The notes under the pieces: model-generated
Seen by the model: only the letters and a program-made list of their open reading frames with translations
Told to the model about the DNA's origin: nothing
The model's database searches: none
DNA from: Pseudidiomarina indica
GTDB lineage: Bacteria; Pseudomonadota; Gammaproteobacteria; Enterobacterales; Alteromonadaceae
Assembly: GCF_900104245.1 (NCBI RefSeq)
Contig: NZ_FMXN01000007.1
Span: 62,001 to 126,000 of the forward strand
DNA: 64,000 bases
Direction of reading: 5' to 3'
Part shown: positions 1 through 10,489 of the stretch, one piece after another
How the letters are laid out: every line of letters starts with the position of its first letter
Numbering within the stretch: the first letter of the stretch is position 1
Made by a program: the position numbers and the translations under genes

Positions 1-887
1 TGTTGGGATTATCCGGCGGTGTGGATAGCTCGGTGACTGCCATGTTGCTACATCGTGCCATTGGTGATCAGCTTACCTGTGTGTTTGTCGATAATGGGTT
101 ATTGCGTTGGCGTGAAGCTGAGCAAGTGATGGAAATGTTTGGCGATCATTACGGCTTAAACATTATCCATGTGGATGCGGAAGACCGCTTCCTTGATGCG
201 CTAGCCGGCGAGCAAGACCCTGAAGCAAAACGAAAAATCATTGGCCGCGTGTTCATTGAGATTTTTGATGAACAGGCCAGCCTCATTAACGATGTGTCGT
301 TTTTGGCGCAAGGCACCATTTATCCCGACGTGATTGAGTCGGCAGGCTCAAAAACGGGCAAGGCCCATGTAATTAAGTCGCACCATAACGTTGGCGGCTT
401 ACCAGAAAATATGAAACTGAGCTTGGTGGAACCGCTGCGTGAACTCTTTAAAGATGAAGTGCGGAAAATTGGCCTCGAGCTTGGCTTGCCTTACGACATG
501 TTGTATCGCCATCCATTCCCAGGCCCAGGCCTGGGCGTGCGGGTATTGGGTGAAGTGAAGAAAGAATATTGCGATATCTTACGTCGTGCGGACCACATCT
601 TCATCAGTGAGCTGCGTGAAGCTGGCTTGTACCACGAAGTCAGCCAAGCGTTTGTCGTGTTCCTTCCAGTTCGCTCGGTAGGCGTGATGGGAGATGCGCG
701 TAAATACGATTGGGTGGTGGCACTGCGTGCAGTTGAAACCATTGATTTTATGACGGCAAGGTGGGCACATTTGCCTTATGAGCTATTGGGCCGCGTATCG
801 AACCGTATTATTAATGAAATCGATGGCATTTCCCGCGTGGTGTATGACATTTCAGGTAAACCTCCAGCCACGATTGAATGGGAATAA
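1..887 (+). CDS. guaA: GMP synthase (glutamine-hydrolysing), C-terminal part
   Basis: This gene makes GMP from XMP, ATP and glutamine, the last step of guanine nucleotide synthesis. The window opens inside it, so the N-terminal glutamine amidotransferase domain lies upstream. The visible part starts at the ATP-pyrophosphatase P-loop SGGVDSS and runs through the dimerisation domain to the family C-terminus PPATIEWE. The reading frame is open to the left edge. The next gene, mltF, begins 4 nt after the stop, so the two may be co-transcribed. Identification is by strong family resemblance over about 294 residues. Confidence 0.97.
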   Translation, partial: LGLSGGVDSSVTAMLLHRAIGDQLTCVFVDNGLLRWREAEQVMEMFGDHYGLNIIHVDAEDRFLDALAGEQDPEAKRKIIGRVFIEIFDEQASLINDVSFLAQGTIYPDVIESAGSKTGKAHVIKSHHNVGGLPENMKLSLVEPLRELFKDEVRKIGLELGLPYDMLYRHPFPGPGLGVRVLGEVKKEYCDILRRADHIFISELREAGLYHEVSQAFVVFLPVRSVGVMGDARKYDWVVALRAVETIDFMTARWAHLPYELLGRVSNRIINEIDGISRVVYDISGKPPATIEWE

Positions 888-890
888 GCC

Positions 891-2294
891 GTGCTAAAAA
901 GGTGCGCTAGCTGGTTGTTGTTATTGGTGTTAATTGGCTGTGCTCCTGAGCCTCAGCCAAGCCAGCTGGATGCCATCCAAGAGCGCGGCGTATTGCGGGT
1001 GGGCACCTTATTAGGGCCCACCAGCTATTATTTGGATGCCGAAGCCGAAGCTGGGCTGGAGTATCACTTAGCGCGTCGCTTTGCAGATCAACTAGGTGTT
1101 GAGCTCGAAATGGTCACGCGCTACAACATCAATCATTTATTTAATTTGCTGGCGCAGGGCGAAGTGGATTTATTAGCGGCTGGGCTGAATCGAACGCCAC
1201 AGCGAGAGCAGCAATTTCGTTTTGGGCCACCCTATATGGAAGTGGCACAACGCATTGTCTTTAAACAAGGGGCACGGGATCGACCGCGCAGCTTAGCTGA
1301 CCTTGATGCTGAGTTGGTGGTGGTCGATGGTTCCAGCCACCATGATTGGTTACTCGAATTAAGTGCCGAGAACCCGAACCTACGCTGGCGAACAACCGAC
1401 GACTATGATGCCAACGAGTTGCTACGACAAGTCATTCAAGGGGAAATTGCCTACACCATCGCGGACAGTCACACCTTAGATATTCAGCGTCGCTATTACC
1501 CCGACCTCAGTGTTGCCTTCACCGTGATTGACCAAGCAGATATTGCTTGGTTGCTAAATCAACATATTGATGCCTCTTTGTACGCAGAAGTGATAAAATT
1601 CTTTGGTGAGTTACGTCACTCTGGACAATTGGTGCAGTTACTCGATCAACATTATGGCCATGTCAGTCAGTTTAACTACGTGGATACCAGTTTATTTATC
1701 GATGCGGTACAACGGGTGCTGCCTAAATATCGAGAGTTGTTCGAGCAGCACGCTGGCAGCTTGGATTGGCGCTTATTAGCTGCCATCAGCTACCAAGAAA
1801 GTTTATGGAACCCGCGTGCTGTTTCGCCAACGGGAGTGCGCGGGTTGATGATGCTCACCTTACCAACAGCGCAAGCCATGGGGGTGACCAGCCGCTTGAA
1901 TCCTGAACAAAGTATTCAAGGTGGAGCTCGTTATTTTGAGCGGATGCTGCAACAAATTCCGGCGCGCATTGCCGAGCCGGATCGCACGTGGTTTGCATTA
2001 GCCGCCTATAATATCGGGTATGGGCATTTAGAAGATGCACGAATTTTAACGCAGCAGCAAGGTGGCGATCCGGATCGGTGGATTGACGTCCAGACTAGGC
2101 TCCCCTTATTGCGGCAGAAACAGTTTTACCGGCAAACCAAATATGGGTTTGCCCGTGGTGATGAACCAGTGCGATATGTAGGGAACATACGTCGTTATTA
2201 TGACACCTTGGTTTGGCTTGATGAGCGCGGACGCATACCGGCTAAACCCATAGAAATCACTATTCCAGAGGGGAGTGGTGATGGAGTCGATTGA
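891..2294 (+). CDS. mltF: Membrane-bound lytic murein transglycosylase F
   Basis: This is an outer-membrane lipoprotein that cleaves peptidoglycan glycan strands to 1,6-anhydromuropeptides. It has a GTG start and a lipoprotein signal ending at Cys17 (LIGC). A solute-binding-like SBP_bac_3 domain spans about residues 35-260. A C-terminal SLT lysozyme-like domain follows, with likely catalytic Glu303 in SYQESLWNP. The length of 467 residues is typical of MltF. In E. coli mltF, purL and tadA are also neighbours, though oriented differently, so the linkage is conserved. The stop codon overlaps the ATG of a small basic ORF (TGATG arrangement). Confidence 0.95.
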   Translation: MLKRCASWLLLLVLIGCAPEPQPSQLDAIQERGVLRVGTLLGPTSYYLDAEAEAGLEYHLARRFADQLGVELEMVTRYNINHLFNLLAQGEVDLLAAGLNRTPQREQQFRFGPPYMEVAQRIVFKQGARDRPRSLADLDAELVVVDGSSHHDWLLELSAENPNLRWRTTDDYDANELLRQVIQGEIAYTIADSHTLDIQRRYYPDLSVAFTVIDQADIAWLLNQHIDASLYAEVIKFFGELRHSGQLVQLLDQHYGHVSQFNYVDTSLFIDAVQRVLPKYRELFEQHAGSLDWRLLAAISYQESLWNPRAVSPTGVRGLMMLTLPTAQAMGVTSRLNPEQSIQGGARYFERMLQQIPARIAEPDRTWFALAAYNIGYGHLEDARILTQQQGGDPDRWIDVQTRLPLLRQKQFYRQTKYGFARGDEPVRYVGNIRRYYDTLVWLDERGRIPAKPIEITIPEGSGDGVD

Positions 2295-2413
2295 TGCGTA
2301 AGTTAAAACGCAGGTTAGTTTCACCGGAGCGACGTCGTGCCTGGTTGCGCAAGCAACGCCATTTGCAGATTGATCGTCGACAAAAATGGTTTCGCTTAAT
2401 CGAAAACGAATAA
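2294..2413 (+). CDS. Possible 39-residue arginine-rich small protein
   Basis: This short ORF starts with an ATG that overlaps the mltF stop and ends 32 nt before the purL start. The predicted peptide [10 protein letters not shown]...RLIENE has 15 Arg/Lys among 39 residues and no membrane segment. The overlapping stop/start would allow translational coupling to mltF. I recognise no family. It might be a small RNA-binding or ribosome-associated peptide, a leader peptide for purL, or a chance ORF. The coupled start and its fit between two conserved genes are the only support. Confidence 0.4.
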   Translation: MRKLKRRLVSPERRRAWLRKQRHLQIDRRQKWFRLIENE

Positions 2414-2445
2414 ATATCCCCCCAATCATTATCGGAGACATGTTT

Positions 2446-5400
2446 GTGGAAATAGTACGCGGCGCCCCCGCCTTGTCTGAATTTCGAAACGAAAAGTTAT
2501 TGCAGCGCATGCAACGTGCAGGTTTGCCTGTTACAGCGATCTATGCGGAGTTTGTTCATTTCGTTCATCTTGAACAAGCGCTCGATGACGACGCTCGTAC
2601 TGTCTTGGGTAAACTATTGACCTATGGACCAGCGCTGACATCACATACGCCTGAAGGCGAATTACTCATTGTGGTGCCGCGGCAAGGAACGGTGTCTCCT
2701 TGGTCATCGAAAGCCACAGACATCGCTCACAATTGTGGGTTGACTCAAATCCAGCGAATTGAGCGAGGCACCGCGTATTACCTGAAAGGTGATTTCAGCG
2801 CTGAACAACTCAAGCAAGCGGCCGCGTTGATTCATGATCGAATGGCAGAAATGGTATTGCGTGACTTCCACGAAGGCGAGCGCTTATTCCATGAAGCAGA
2901 GCCAGCACCGTTGCAAAGTGTTGATATTTTGCAAGGCGGACGTGAAGCGCTAGAACGCGCTAACCATGAGATGGGACTCGCACTGGCCGATGATGAAGTC
3001 GATTATCTGTATGAGAACTTCTTGGCGTTGGAACGTAATCCAAACGACATCGAGCTGTATATGTTTGCCCAGGCAAACTCGGAGCACTGTCGTCACAAGA
3101 TTTTTAATGCCGATTGGACCATTAATGGCATCGTGCAGCCAAAATCTCTCTTCAAAATGATTAAAAACACCTACGAAGTCACTCCGGACAACGTTCTTTC
3201 TGCTTATAAAGATAACGCAGCGGTGATGGTAGGTTCTGAAGCGGGACGATTCTATCCGCACCCTATTGGCAGCAATGCGGCAGGTGAATACAGCTATTTT
3301 CATGAGCCGATCCATATTTTAATGAAGGTGGAAACCCATAACCACCCGACTGCGATTGCTCCATATTCAGGTGCCGCGACTGGTTCAGGCGGTGAAATTC
3401 GCGACGAAGGTGCTACAGGGCGCGGTTCCAAACCTAAAGCCGGGTTGGTGGGCTTTACCGTTTCTAACTTACGTATTCCAGGCTATGAACAGCCATGGGA
3501 AGAAGATTTTGGCAAGCCAAGCCGAATTGTGAGCGCGCTCGATATTATGATCGAGGCCCCATTAGGTGGTGCGGCGTTCAATAACGAGTTTGGCCGTCCT
3601 GCGCTAACCGGGTATTTCCGTACCTATGAAGAACAAGTTGTCAGTCACAACGGAAAAGAAATTCGGGGTTACCACAAGCCAATTATGATTGCCGGCGGGC
3701 TTGGTAACATTCGTGAACAACACGTTGAGAAAGGTGAGATTCCAGTAGGCGCCAAGCTCATCGTGCTTGGTGGTCCTGCTATGAACATCGGTCTTGGTGG
3801 CGGTGCGGCATCGTCCATGGCGTCTGGGTCGTCCAATGAAGATCTGGATTTTGCTTCCGTCCAGCGTGATAACGCTGAAATGGAGCGACGCTGCCAAGAA
3901 GTCATCGACCGTTGTTGGCAGTTGGGCGATAAAAACCCGATCGCATTTATTCACGATGTGGGCGCGGGTGGCTTATCCAACGCCATGCCAGAGCTCGTCA
4001 ATGATGGCGGGCGCGGCGGGCGCTTTGAGTTGCGTAAGGTTCCCAATGGCGAAGCAGGCATGTCGCCGCTGGAAATTTGGTGTAACGAAGCGCAAGAGCG
4101 TTATGTGTTAGCCATTGCTCCCGAAAACTTGGCGGTTTTTGATGAGATTTGCCGTCGTGAGCGAGCACCGTATGCGGTGATTGGTGAAGCGACGGAACAG
4201 CGTCAATTGGTCTTGAATGATGCCCACTTCGAGAATAAGCCAATTGATTTACCTCTGGATGTTTTATTAGGCAAGCCGCCGAAAATGCATCGTGATGTGG
4301 TGTCATTGCAAGCGCAAGGGGAACCTTTAGACCGTTCTGAGATGACCTTGAGTGATGCGGCAAAACGTTTATTGCGCTTACCAGCCATTGCTGAAAAAAC
4401 CTTTTTGATCACCATTGGTGACCGCAGTGTGACGGGTTTAGTTGCGCGCGACCAAATGGTAGGGCCATGGCAAGTGCCGGTGGCCGACGTGGCGGTAACT
4501 GCAGCCAGCTATGATAGCTATGCAGGAGAAGCCATGGCCATGGGTGAGCGGACTCCGCTGGCATTGCTAAACTTCGCGGCATCCGCACGAGTGGCGGTGG
4601 GTGAGGCGCTGACCAACATTGCAGCAGCTGACATCGGTGATTTGAAGTTTGTGAAGTTATCCGCAAACTGGATGGCGGCGGCAGGACACCCAGGCGAAGA
4701 TGCCGGCTTATACGAAGCGGTGAAAGCGGTGGGTGAAGAGCTTTGTCCAGCATTGGGAATTACTATCCCAGTTGGTAAAGACTCCATGTCGATGAAAACA
4801 CAGTGGCAGGATGAGCAAGGCGATAAGTCGGTCACAGCACCATTGAGCCTCATTATTACTGCGTTCGGTCGAGTCCAAGATATTCGTCGGACCGTCACGC
4901 CACAGCTGCGCCTCGATAAAGGGGACAGCCACCTGCTCTTGATTGACTTGGGACATGGACAAAATCGCCTCGGTGGTTCGGCCTTAGCCCAAGTGTACCG
5001 TCAATTGGGCGATGTCGCGCCAGATGTGGATAGCCCGGAGTTACTTAAAGGCTTCTTTAATGCAACCCAACAGCTGATTCGTGATAAAAAGCTGTTGGCG
5101 TACCATGACCGCTCCGATGGTGGATTGTTTGCCACCGTGGCAGAAATGGCGTTTGCAGGACACTGTGGCGTTGATGTAGCGCTTGATTCGTTAGGGGACG
5201 ACGACTTTGCGGCGTTATTTAGCGAAGAGCTTGGTGCCGTGATTCAAGTTGCGGCGGCAGATTTAGAAGCCGTCCAGCAGGTCTATGCAGAGCATGGGCT
5301 GGCCGACTGTGTGCACCGCATTGGTCGTCCGGTTGCAGAAGATGTGATTCGCTTCCACCGCAATGGTGAGGAAGTATTAGCTCACTTACGCAGCTTCTAT

Positions 5401-6342
5401 CGTGGCGTGTGGGCAGAAACCACGCATCAAATGCAGCGCTTACGAGATAATCCAGCCTGTGCGGATGAAGAGTTCGAAGCCAAACAAACCTTAAATGATC
5501 CAGGATTATTTGCTGAGTTAACCTTTGATCTTAATGAGGACGTAGCGGCCCCTTACATTAATACGGGGCGTGATCCTATGGTCGCGATTGTGCGTGAGCA
5601 AGGCGTGAATTCGCAAACGGAAATGGCCGCGGCATTTGATCGCGCCGGTTTCGCTGCCATTGATGTGCACATGAGCGATATCTTATCAGGTCGAATCAGC
5701 TTAGATAAATTCGACGGGTTAGTCGCCTGTGGCGGCTTCTCATACGGGGACGTGCTTGGTGCCGGAGAAGGCTGGGCGAAGTCGATTCTATTTAACACTC
5801 GTGCGCGGGAAGAGTTTAGCCGTTTCTTTGAACGGGAGCGGACCTTCGCACTCGGGGTCTGCAACGGCTGTCAAATGCTTTCCAATCTGAAGGAATTAAT
5901 CCCTGGTGCGGAAGCGTGGCCACACTTTGTGACCAACCGCTCAGAGCGTTTTGAAGCGCGCTTCAGTTTAGTCGAAGTCCAATCGAACCAATCACTGTTC
6001 TTCTCTGGCATGGCGGGGTCACGGATGCCAATCGCTGTTTCTCATGGAGAAGGGCGTGCAGAGTTTACTGGCACGAACTTAGCCACGGTCAACGAACAGG
6101 GATTAGTGACCTTGCGTTACATCGATAACTGGGGCAAGGTGACTCAAACTTACCCTGCAAACCCGAATGGTTCTCCGGAAGGAATCACCGGCTTAACCAC
6201 CACCGATGGTCGCGTATCAATCATGATGCCGCATCCGGAGCGAGTGTTCCGCACTGTGGCGAACAGCTGGCATCCAGATGAATGGGGTGAAGATAGCCCA
6301 TGGATGCGGATGTTCCGTAATGCACGGGTTTTCTTGGGCTAA
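2446..6342 (+). CDS. purL: Phosphoribosylformylglycinamidine synthase
   Basis: PurL converts FGAR, glutamine and ATP to FGAM in purine synthesis, step four. I choose the GTG at 2446: a GGAG lies 8 nt upstream, and the resulting N-terminus ([13 protein letters not shown]) matches the family. The ATG at 2440 is only 2 nt from that GGAG, and an ATG at 2386 would add unrelated residues. The result is 1298 residues, the usual size of the large gammaproteobacterial enzyme. The order is a PurS-like N-terminus, two FGAM synthase halves and a C-terminal glutaminase with nucleophile Cys1139 in [10 protein letters not shown] bidirectional terminator separates it from convergent tadA. Confidence 0.97.
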   Translation: MEIVRGAPALSEFRNEKLLQRMQRAGLPVTAIYAEFVHFVHLEQALDDDARTVLGKLLTYGPALTSHTPEGELLIVVPRQGTVSPWSSKATDIAHNCGLTQIQRIERGTAYYLKGDFSAEQLKQAAALIHDRMAEMVLRDFHEGERLFHEAEPAPLQSVDILQGGREALERANHEMGLALADDEVDYLYENFLALERNPNDIELYMFAQANSEHCRHKIFNADWTINGIVQPKSLFKMIKNTYEVTPDNVLSAYKDNAAVMVGSEAGRFYPHPIGSNAAGEYSYFHEPIHILMKVETHNHPTAIAPYSGAATGSGGEIRDEGATGRGSKPKAGLVGFTVSNLRIPGYEQPWEEDFGKPSRIVSALDIMIEAPLGGAAFNNEFGRPALTGYFRTYEEQVVSHNGKEIRGYHKPIMIAGGLGNIREQHVEKGEIPVGAKLIVLGGPAMNIGLGGGAASSMASGSSNEDLDFASVQRDNAEMERRCQEVIDRCWQLGDKNPIAFIHDVGAGGLSNAMPELVNDGGRGGRFELRKVPNGEAGMSPLEIWCNEAQERYVLAIAPENLAVFDEICRRERAPYAVIGEATEQRQLVLNDAHFENKPIDLPLDVLLGKPPKMHRDVVSLQAQGEPLDRSEMTLSDAAKRLLRLPAIAEKTFLITIGDRSVTGLVARDQMVGPWQVPVADVAVTAASYDSYAGEAMAMGERTPLALLNFAASARVAVGEALTNIAAADIGDLKFVKLSANWMAAAGHPGEDAGLYEAVKAVGEELCPALGITIPVGKDSMSMKTQWQDEQGDKSVTAPLSLIITAFGRVQDIRRTVTPQLRLDKGDSHLLLIDLGHGQNRLGGSALAQVYRQLGDVAPDVDSPELLKGFFNATQQLIRDKKLLAYHDRSDGGLFATVAEMAFAGHCGVDVALDSLGDDDFAALFSEELGAVIQVAAADLEAVQQVYAEHGLADCVHRIGRPVAEDVIRFHRNGEEVLAHLRSFYRGVWAETTHQMQRLRDNPACADEEFEAKQTLNDPGLFAELTFDLNEDVAAPYINTGRDPMVAIVREQGVNSQTEMAAAFDRAGFAAIDVHMSDILSGRISLDKFDGLVACGGFSYGDVLGAGEGWAKSILFNTRAREEFSRFFERERTFALGVCNGCQMLSNLKELIPGAEAWPHFVTNRSERFEARFSLVEVQSNQSLFFSGMAGSRMPIAVSHGEGRAEFTGTNLATVNEQGLVTLRYIDNWGKVTQTYPANPNGSPEGITGLTTTDGRVSIMMPHPERVFRTVANSWHPDEWGEDSPWMRMFRNARVFLG

Positions 6343-6365
6343 CTTCCTTCGTAATCTCATCCGAC

Positions 6366-6401
6366 AAAACCCCAATCTGGTTATCAGGTTGGGGTTTTTT
6401 T
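6366..6401. terminator. Bidirectional terminator between purL and tadA
   Basis: The inverted repeat AAAACCCCAA / TTGGGGTTTT is followed by a T-run on the plus strand. On the minus strand the A-run before it gives a U-tract too. The tadA stop codon lies within the 3' T-run (6400-6402), so tadA shares this hairpin. Confidence 0.85.
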
Positions 6402-6846
6402 ATCGACGTCGACGGAAGAAATTACGGAGCAGGGATGCGCTTTGGTCGGCCAGTACCCCAGTAATGACTTCAACTTTATGATTCATGGCCGCATGGTTGA
6501 GAACCTCAACCGCCGTGCCAGCTGCACCAGTACGAGGATCAGCAGCGCCATACACCAAGGTTTTAACGCGTGCGTGGGTGATCAGGCCTGCACACATCGC
6601 ACAAGGCTCTAAAGTGACATAAAGGGTGGTATCCACCAAACGGTAGTTGTTCAGGAATTGTCCCGCCGCCCGAATGGCTTGTACCTCGGCATGGGCAGAG
6701 GGGTCATTCAGGGTAATGACCTGATTAAAGCCTTCGCCAATAATTTCTTGCTGATGAACTAATACCGCTCCCACCGGAACTTCGTTGTGTTCTTCCGCCA
6801 TGGCCGCAAGCTCAAGGGCTCGTGCCATAAAATACTCATGAGTCAT
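6400..6846 (-). CDS. tadA: tRNA-specific adenosine deaminase
   Basis: TadA deaminates A34 of tRNA-Arg(ACG) to inosine so that it reads CGU, CGC and CGA. The zinc-binding and catalytic set is intact: His52 and Glu54 in HAEVQAI, Cys82 and Cys85 in PCAMC. At 148 residues it is slightly shorter than E. coli TadA at the C-terminus, and it ends in a run of arginines (FFRRRR). It is convergent with purL. A nearby purL and mltF also occurs in E. coli, which supports orthology. Confidence 0.95.
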   Translation of the reverse strand: MTHEYFMARALELAAMAEEHNEVPVGAVLVHQQEIIGEGFNQVITLNDPSAHAEVQAIRAAGQFLNNYRLVDTTLYVTLEPCAMCAGLITHARVKTLVYGAADPRTGAAGTAVEVLNHAAMNHKVEVITGVLADQSASLLRNFFRRRR

Positions 6847-6882
6847 TCGTGTTTATCAAGGTTGGTGATTCTTCAGGCTATG

Positions 6883-6922
6883 ATAAAAAAAAGCCCCCGC
6901 AGATGCGAGGGCTTTCGTTTTT
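6883..6922 (-). terminator. Rho-independent terminator of the Oar-like receptor
   Basis: On the minus strand the stem AAGCCCTCGC / GCGGGGGCTT with a short loop is followed by eight Ts. It lies about 20 nt after the receptor stop codon and before tadA. Confidence 0.9.
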
Positions 6923-6940
6923 GTTTAACTAACAGTGTTC

Positions 6941-9900
6941 TTAGAACTTGTAGTTAAAGCCGATACGAGCTTGCCATACTGACGGCTCAACTTCACGAGT
7001 TTGACCACGGTCACCCAAGAAGTTCTCAAATACAATCTTGTTGTCTGCATCTAAAGAAGCGTCAACAACACGTTGGATTTGTGGGAAGCCTGGTTGATAT
7101 AACACACCCCAATCGCTGTTCAACAAGTTACCTAAGTTTTCGATAACGAAGAACATGCTGGCTTTGTGGCCATCAGCAAATGCTGGCAATTGTTGCGTGA
7201 TTTTCAGGTCAAACTTGTTCCACCAGCTGCCATAGAAAGCGTTACGTGGAGCGATTTCACCAGCATACTTATCTAAGCCTGACTCGTTAAGGAAGGCAAA
7301 GAATGCGTCGGTGTCAAAGCCATTAGCAAAAATAACGTTCGCATCGTCAAGGCCGGTAGGAACGTAGAGTAATTGACGACCAAACGCTGGGTCACCGAAC
7401 AGGTCTGAACCGTTAAAGCCGTAGCTGTATGGACGACCTTTGTTCGCTTGACCGAACAAGCTGAAGCGTGTTTCGTAACCTGGGAAGAACTCAACACCAT
7501 AGTTTACACGTAACGTGAAACGATGTGGGATTTCGTAGTTCGCAGGTGCTGCGGCGTAGTGGCCCATGTCGCTGGTTGCAGTTTGAACGAAGTTCGAGTT
7601 CGCAACAGACGAAGACATGCTCTGGCTTTCTTCAGACTCGGTGTACGCGTAAGCAAATGACCAATCTAAACCGAAGTCATACGCTTGGCTTAAGGCAAAT
7701 GACACGTTTAACTGGCTGCCTGCATCAGGCGCGTTCGTTAACATGTAGTCACCTTCACGACCATTTGGGTTGTCATACACTGGGCGACCGTCAGATGCAG
7801 TACCTACTTGCTCGTAAGCAAGGTCAACTAGCATCGCAGTGTTTTTACGCTTGGTGTATAAGATGTCACCCATCAAGATCAAGTCGTTGTCGAAGGTGTA
7901 AGTTGCACCTAAGGCATACTTCCACTCACTTGGGATTTTGAAGTTCGGATCCAGTGAGTTAACTGGGCTGTTACCAGAAGCGTTGGTGACTTGGTCATAC
8001 AATGATGATGGGACATCATACAATGGACGGCCGGCACCGCTTAACGGATCGTTGAACAAATCAATGTTACGTTGGTTCACTTGAATTTGAGTGATACCGT
8101 CGTTTTGGTAGTTGTTCGCGATCCAAACGTTCGGGTTACCACCAGAGTACAAGCCAATACCACCGCGAACTTCTAGGTTGTAGCTTGGTTTCCAGTTAAA
8201 GCCGATACGTGGTTGTAACAAGCCTTCGCCATCAAAGTTAGTGCGGTTGCTGTAACCATACTCGTTAATGAAGTTCGGGTTTTCACGTGGTAGGTCGCTG
8301 CTGGTATACCAGTCATAACGTAAACCATAGGTGATGGTTAGGTCATGTTCGAACATGTAGTATTCGTCTTGGAGGTATACAGTGTTGATAGCGTAGTCAA
8401 ACGCACCAGCTGCTTCGCGTGGGTTGTGGGTGCCAGCAGCATTACCGTACCAAACGCGAGCGGCTAGACCGTTTTCGAAATCATCGATAGAGCTAAACTC
8501 GTATTCACCACCGCGGGCGTGCTGTACGAACATGTTGAACACAGACAATTCTTCACGCTCGAAACCACCGGTAATAACGTGATCACCAATGAAGTAGTTA
8601 CCAGCGAATTTGAAGAACGTTGTGTCATAGCTAAGTTCGTTCGCCTGACGAGAGTCGTCTGCACCTAGGAATACACGCGCACCACCTGGAGTGAAGATAC
8701 GGATTTCACCGATATCTTTTGGACCTAAAGTGATTTGGCTGTTAATGACTTCTGAGTAACCAGCACGAATCTCAGTTGAGAAGTTATCGGTCCAGTTTGA
8801 GTACAATTCACCAACCACAGAGGTTAATTCGGTTGCACGGTTATAGTAGTGGTTTGAGAACTCATAGGTATCGCTACCACCGTCCGACTCACGTAAGTTA
8901 CCGCCGTCGTTCCAGTTATAGGTGATGGCTGCACGGTGTGCGTCGTTGATATGCCAGTCCAGTTTGATCAGGATCTTTTCGTCTTCAACCGGTGCAGAAG
9001 AAATCGGAGCACCTGGCTCGTAGCCGTAGACGTCACGAGCGATTTGAGCAATACGGTCTAATTCTGCTTGAGTTACGCCGGAAACAGGAGTACCTGCATT
9101 TGGATCATCAGATGCGCCGCGGTCAAACTTCACTGCGCCTTCGTATTTTTCATAAGCAGTAAAGAAGAACAATTTGTCTTCAATAATCGCACCACCCACG
9201 TTGAAGCCGTAACGACGCTCATTGAACTTGTCGTTGGATAATTTGGTGTCTTCAATTTTGTCACCACGTAAGTCTTGGTTGGTGTAGTCAAAGAACAAAC
9301 CACCAGATAGTTTGTTTTGACCAGACTTAGTGACCGCGTTGATGTTACACGCGGTGAAACCACCGTATTTAACGTCAAAAGGTGCTAATTCAACGGCCAC
9401 CTGCTCAATCGCGTCATATGCGAATGGCATCCGCTCAGTCGGGTACCCGTTAGTGTTCAAACCAAAGTTGTCGTTCATCCGAACGCCGTCAACAGTTAAG
9501 CTGTTGAAACGTGGGTTAGCACCACCACACTGAATACCGTCACCGTATGACTCGTCGATGTAGACACGAGGGTCGATACGTACGATATCTTTAATATCAC
9601 GGTTGATGGCAGGTGACTCTTCTAAATCAGCTAAGCTAAAGTTAGAAGCTGGACCAGTACCACCGTAGTTGTTGTTCAGCATGACAGTACCGGTTACTGC
9701 AATGCGTTCAACGTTACTTTCAACCACAAGGTTCACGTTTTCCGTGGTACCCAAGGTTAAGTAGACTTCTTGTGTTTTTGTTGCGCCAGTTGCAGGGTCG
9801 GTTACCTTAACAACGTATGGACCACCAACAGCCAGACCACGGGCTGAGAAGGTTCCTGTTTCGTTGGTCGATAACGTACGTGACACACCAGTACGAGTGT

Positions 9901-10057
9901 CAGTAATAACAACTTCAGCATTAGCAAGTGTATTGCCAGTATCAGAAGTAATGACCCCACGCAGAGCAGAAGCTGTATCTTGCGCATAAGCAGCGGACGA
10001 AATGCCCATTGCGATCGCAACAGCTGCTGCAATACGGGTACGTTTAGCATTAAACAT
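6941..10057 (-). CDS. Oar-like TonB-dependent outer-membrane receptor with carboxypeptidase-regulatory-like N-terminal domain
   Basis: This is a large outer-membrane beta-barrel of about 1038 residues. I choose the ATG at 10057, after AAGGG at a 10-nt gap; the start at 10129 has no comparable site. A signal peptide ends near AYA-QDT. A beta-sandwich resembling the CarboxypepD_reg domain spans about residues 30-115 (SALRGVITSDTG...). The TonB plug domain follows, with FNSLTVDGVRMND, then a long barrel ending in Phe (GFNYKF) as outer-membrane proteins do. The layout matches the Oar/OmpA-like TonB receptors of Alteromonadales. The substrate is unknown. A Pho box and -10 upstream on the same strand suggest phosphate control. 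Confidence 0.88.
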   Translation of the reverse strand: MFNAKRTRIAAAVAIAMGISSAAYAQDTASALRGVITSDTGNTLANAEVVITDTRTGVSRTLSTNETGTFSARGLAVGGPYVVKVTDPATGATKTQEVYLTLGTTENVNLVVESNVERIAVTGTVMLNNNYGGTGPASNFSLADLEESPAINRDIKDIVRIDPRVYIDESYGDGIQCGGANPRFNSLTVDGVRMNDNFGLNTNGYPTERMPFAYDAIEQVAVELAPFDVKYGGFTACNINAVTKSGQNKLSGGLFFDYTNQDLRGDKIEDTKLSNDKFNERRYGFNVGGAIIEDKLFFFTAYEKYEGAVKFDRGASDDPNAGTPVSGVTQAELDRIAQIARDVYGYEPGAPISSAPVEDEKILIKLDWHINDAHRAAITYNWNDGGNLRESDGGSDTYEFSNHYYNRATELTSVVGELYSNWTDNFSTEIRAGYSEVINSQITLGPKDIGEIRIFTPGGARVFLGADDSRQANELSYDTTFFKFAGNYFIGDHVITGGFEREELSVFNMFVQHARGGEYEFSSIDDFENGLAARVWYGNAAGTHNPREAAGAFDYAINTVYLQDEYYMFEHDLTITYGLRYDWYTSSDLPRENPNFINEYGYSNRTNFDGEGLLQPRIGFNWKPSYNLEVRGGIGLYSGGNPNVWIANNYQNDGITQIQVNQRNIDLFNDPLSGAGRPLYDVPSSLYDQVTNASGNSPVNSLDPNFKIPSEWKYALGATYTFDNDLILMGDILYTKRKNTAMLVDLAYEQVGTASDGRPVYDNPNGREGDYMLTNAPDAGSQLNVSFALSQAYDFGLDWSFAYAYTESEESQSMSSSVANSNFVQTATSDMGHYAAAPANYEIPHRFTLRVNYGVEFFPGYETRFSLFGQANKGRPYSYGFNGSDLFGDPAFGRQLLYVPTGLDDANVIFANGFDTDAFFAFLNESGLDKYAGEIAPRNAFYGSWWNKFDLKITQQLPAFADGHKASMFFVIENLGNLLNSDWGVLYQPGFPQIQRVVDASLDADNKIVFENFLGDRGQTREVEPSVWQARIGFNYKF

Positions 10058-10489
10058 GTTGATGTTTCCCTTGGGTTGTGGTTTTACAGTAAGAACAAAA
10101 AATATAGAAAAGTTGTTTGAATGTGGCATTCAAAACAATATTAAATTTGTTGCGGGCGGTTACAGGGAGAGAAAACGAGCAGAATAGAAGTTGATCAAAT
10201 AGCGAGGCACACCAATACGAACGATACGGATGCTGCCGATATCGTTTCAAAAAGGATGTGAAATTTCGCCAACAATGACTCATTTGATCGCCCTATCACC
10301 TAAACCATGATGACAACATGCCGGTTCGTTTTATAATGGCCTGGCGTCATCGGTGTGGATTTATAGCATCGTAGTGTGTCAAAAATATGACAGTATTTTA
10401 CGCAATCTAAAAATAAATTGCATCGAATAAATTGAACCTTTCGCAAATTATGTTGTCCGAGGGGTCCCCAGTAAGGATGGTTTACTCCT
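10058..10489. other. Divergent intergenic region between Oar-like receptor and phosphatase-fold lipoprotein
   Basis: These 432 bp hold no convincing gene. They contain a minus-strand Pho box at 10376-10393 with a -10 at 10360-10365. They also contain a possible plus-strand promoter, ATGACA at 10310 and TATAAT at 10332 with a 16-nt spacer. The receptor would have a leader of about 290 nt if the Pho promoter is used. Confidence 0.6.
10360..10393 (-). promoter_or_regulatory. Putative Pho box and -10, reading toward the Oar-like receptor
   Basis: Read on the minus strand, CTGTCAT (10393-10387), 4 nt, and TTGACAC (10382-10376) form two 11-bp-phased half sites. After 10 nt comes TATAAA (10365-10360). 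The other three Pho promoters in the window have the same architecture. The first half site is perfect and the second matches 5 of 7 positions. Confidence 0.6.

Noticed and set aside
2386..2445. N-terminal extension of PurL
   Set aside because: It lacks homology and a ribosome-binding site. The GTG at 2446 has GGAG at 8 nt and matches the family start.
4518..4898. Antisense ORF inside purL
   Set aside because: It overlaps a highly conserved enzyme gene and has no start signals or recognisable protein.
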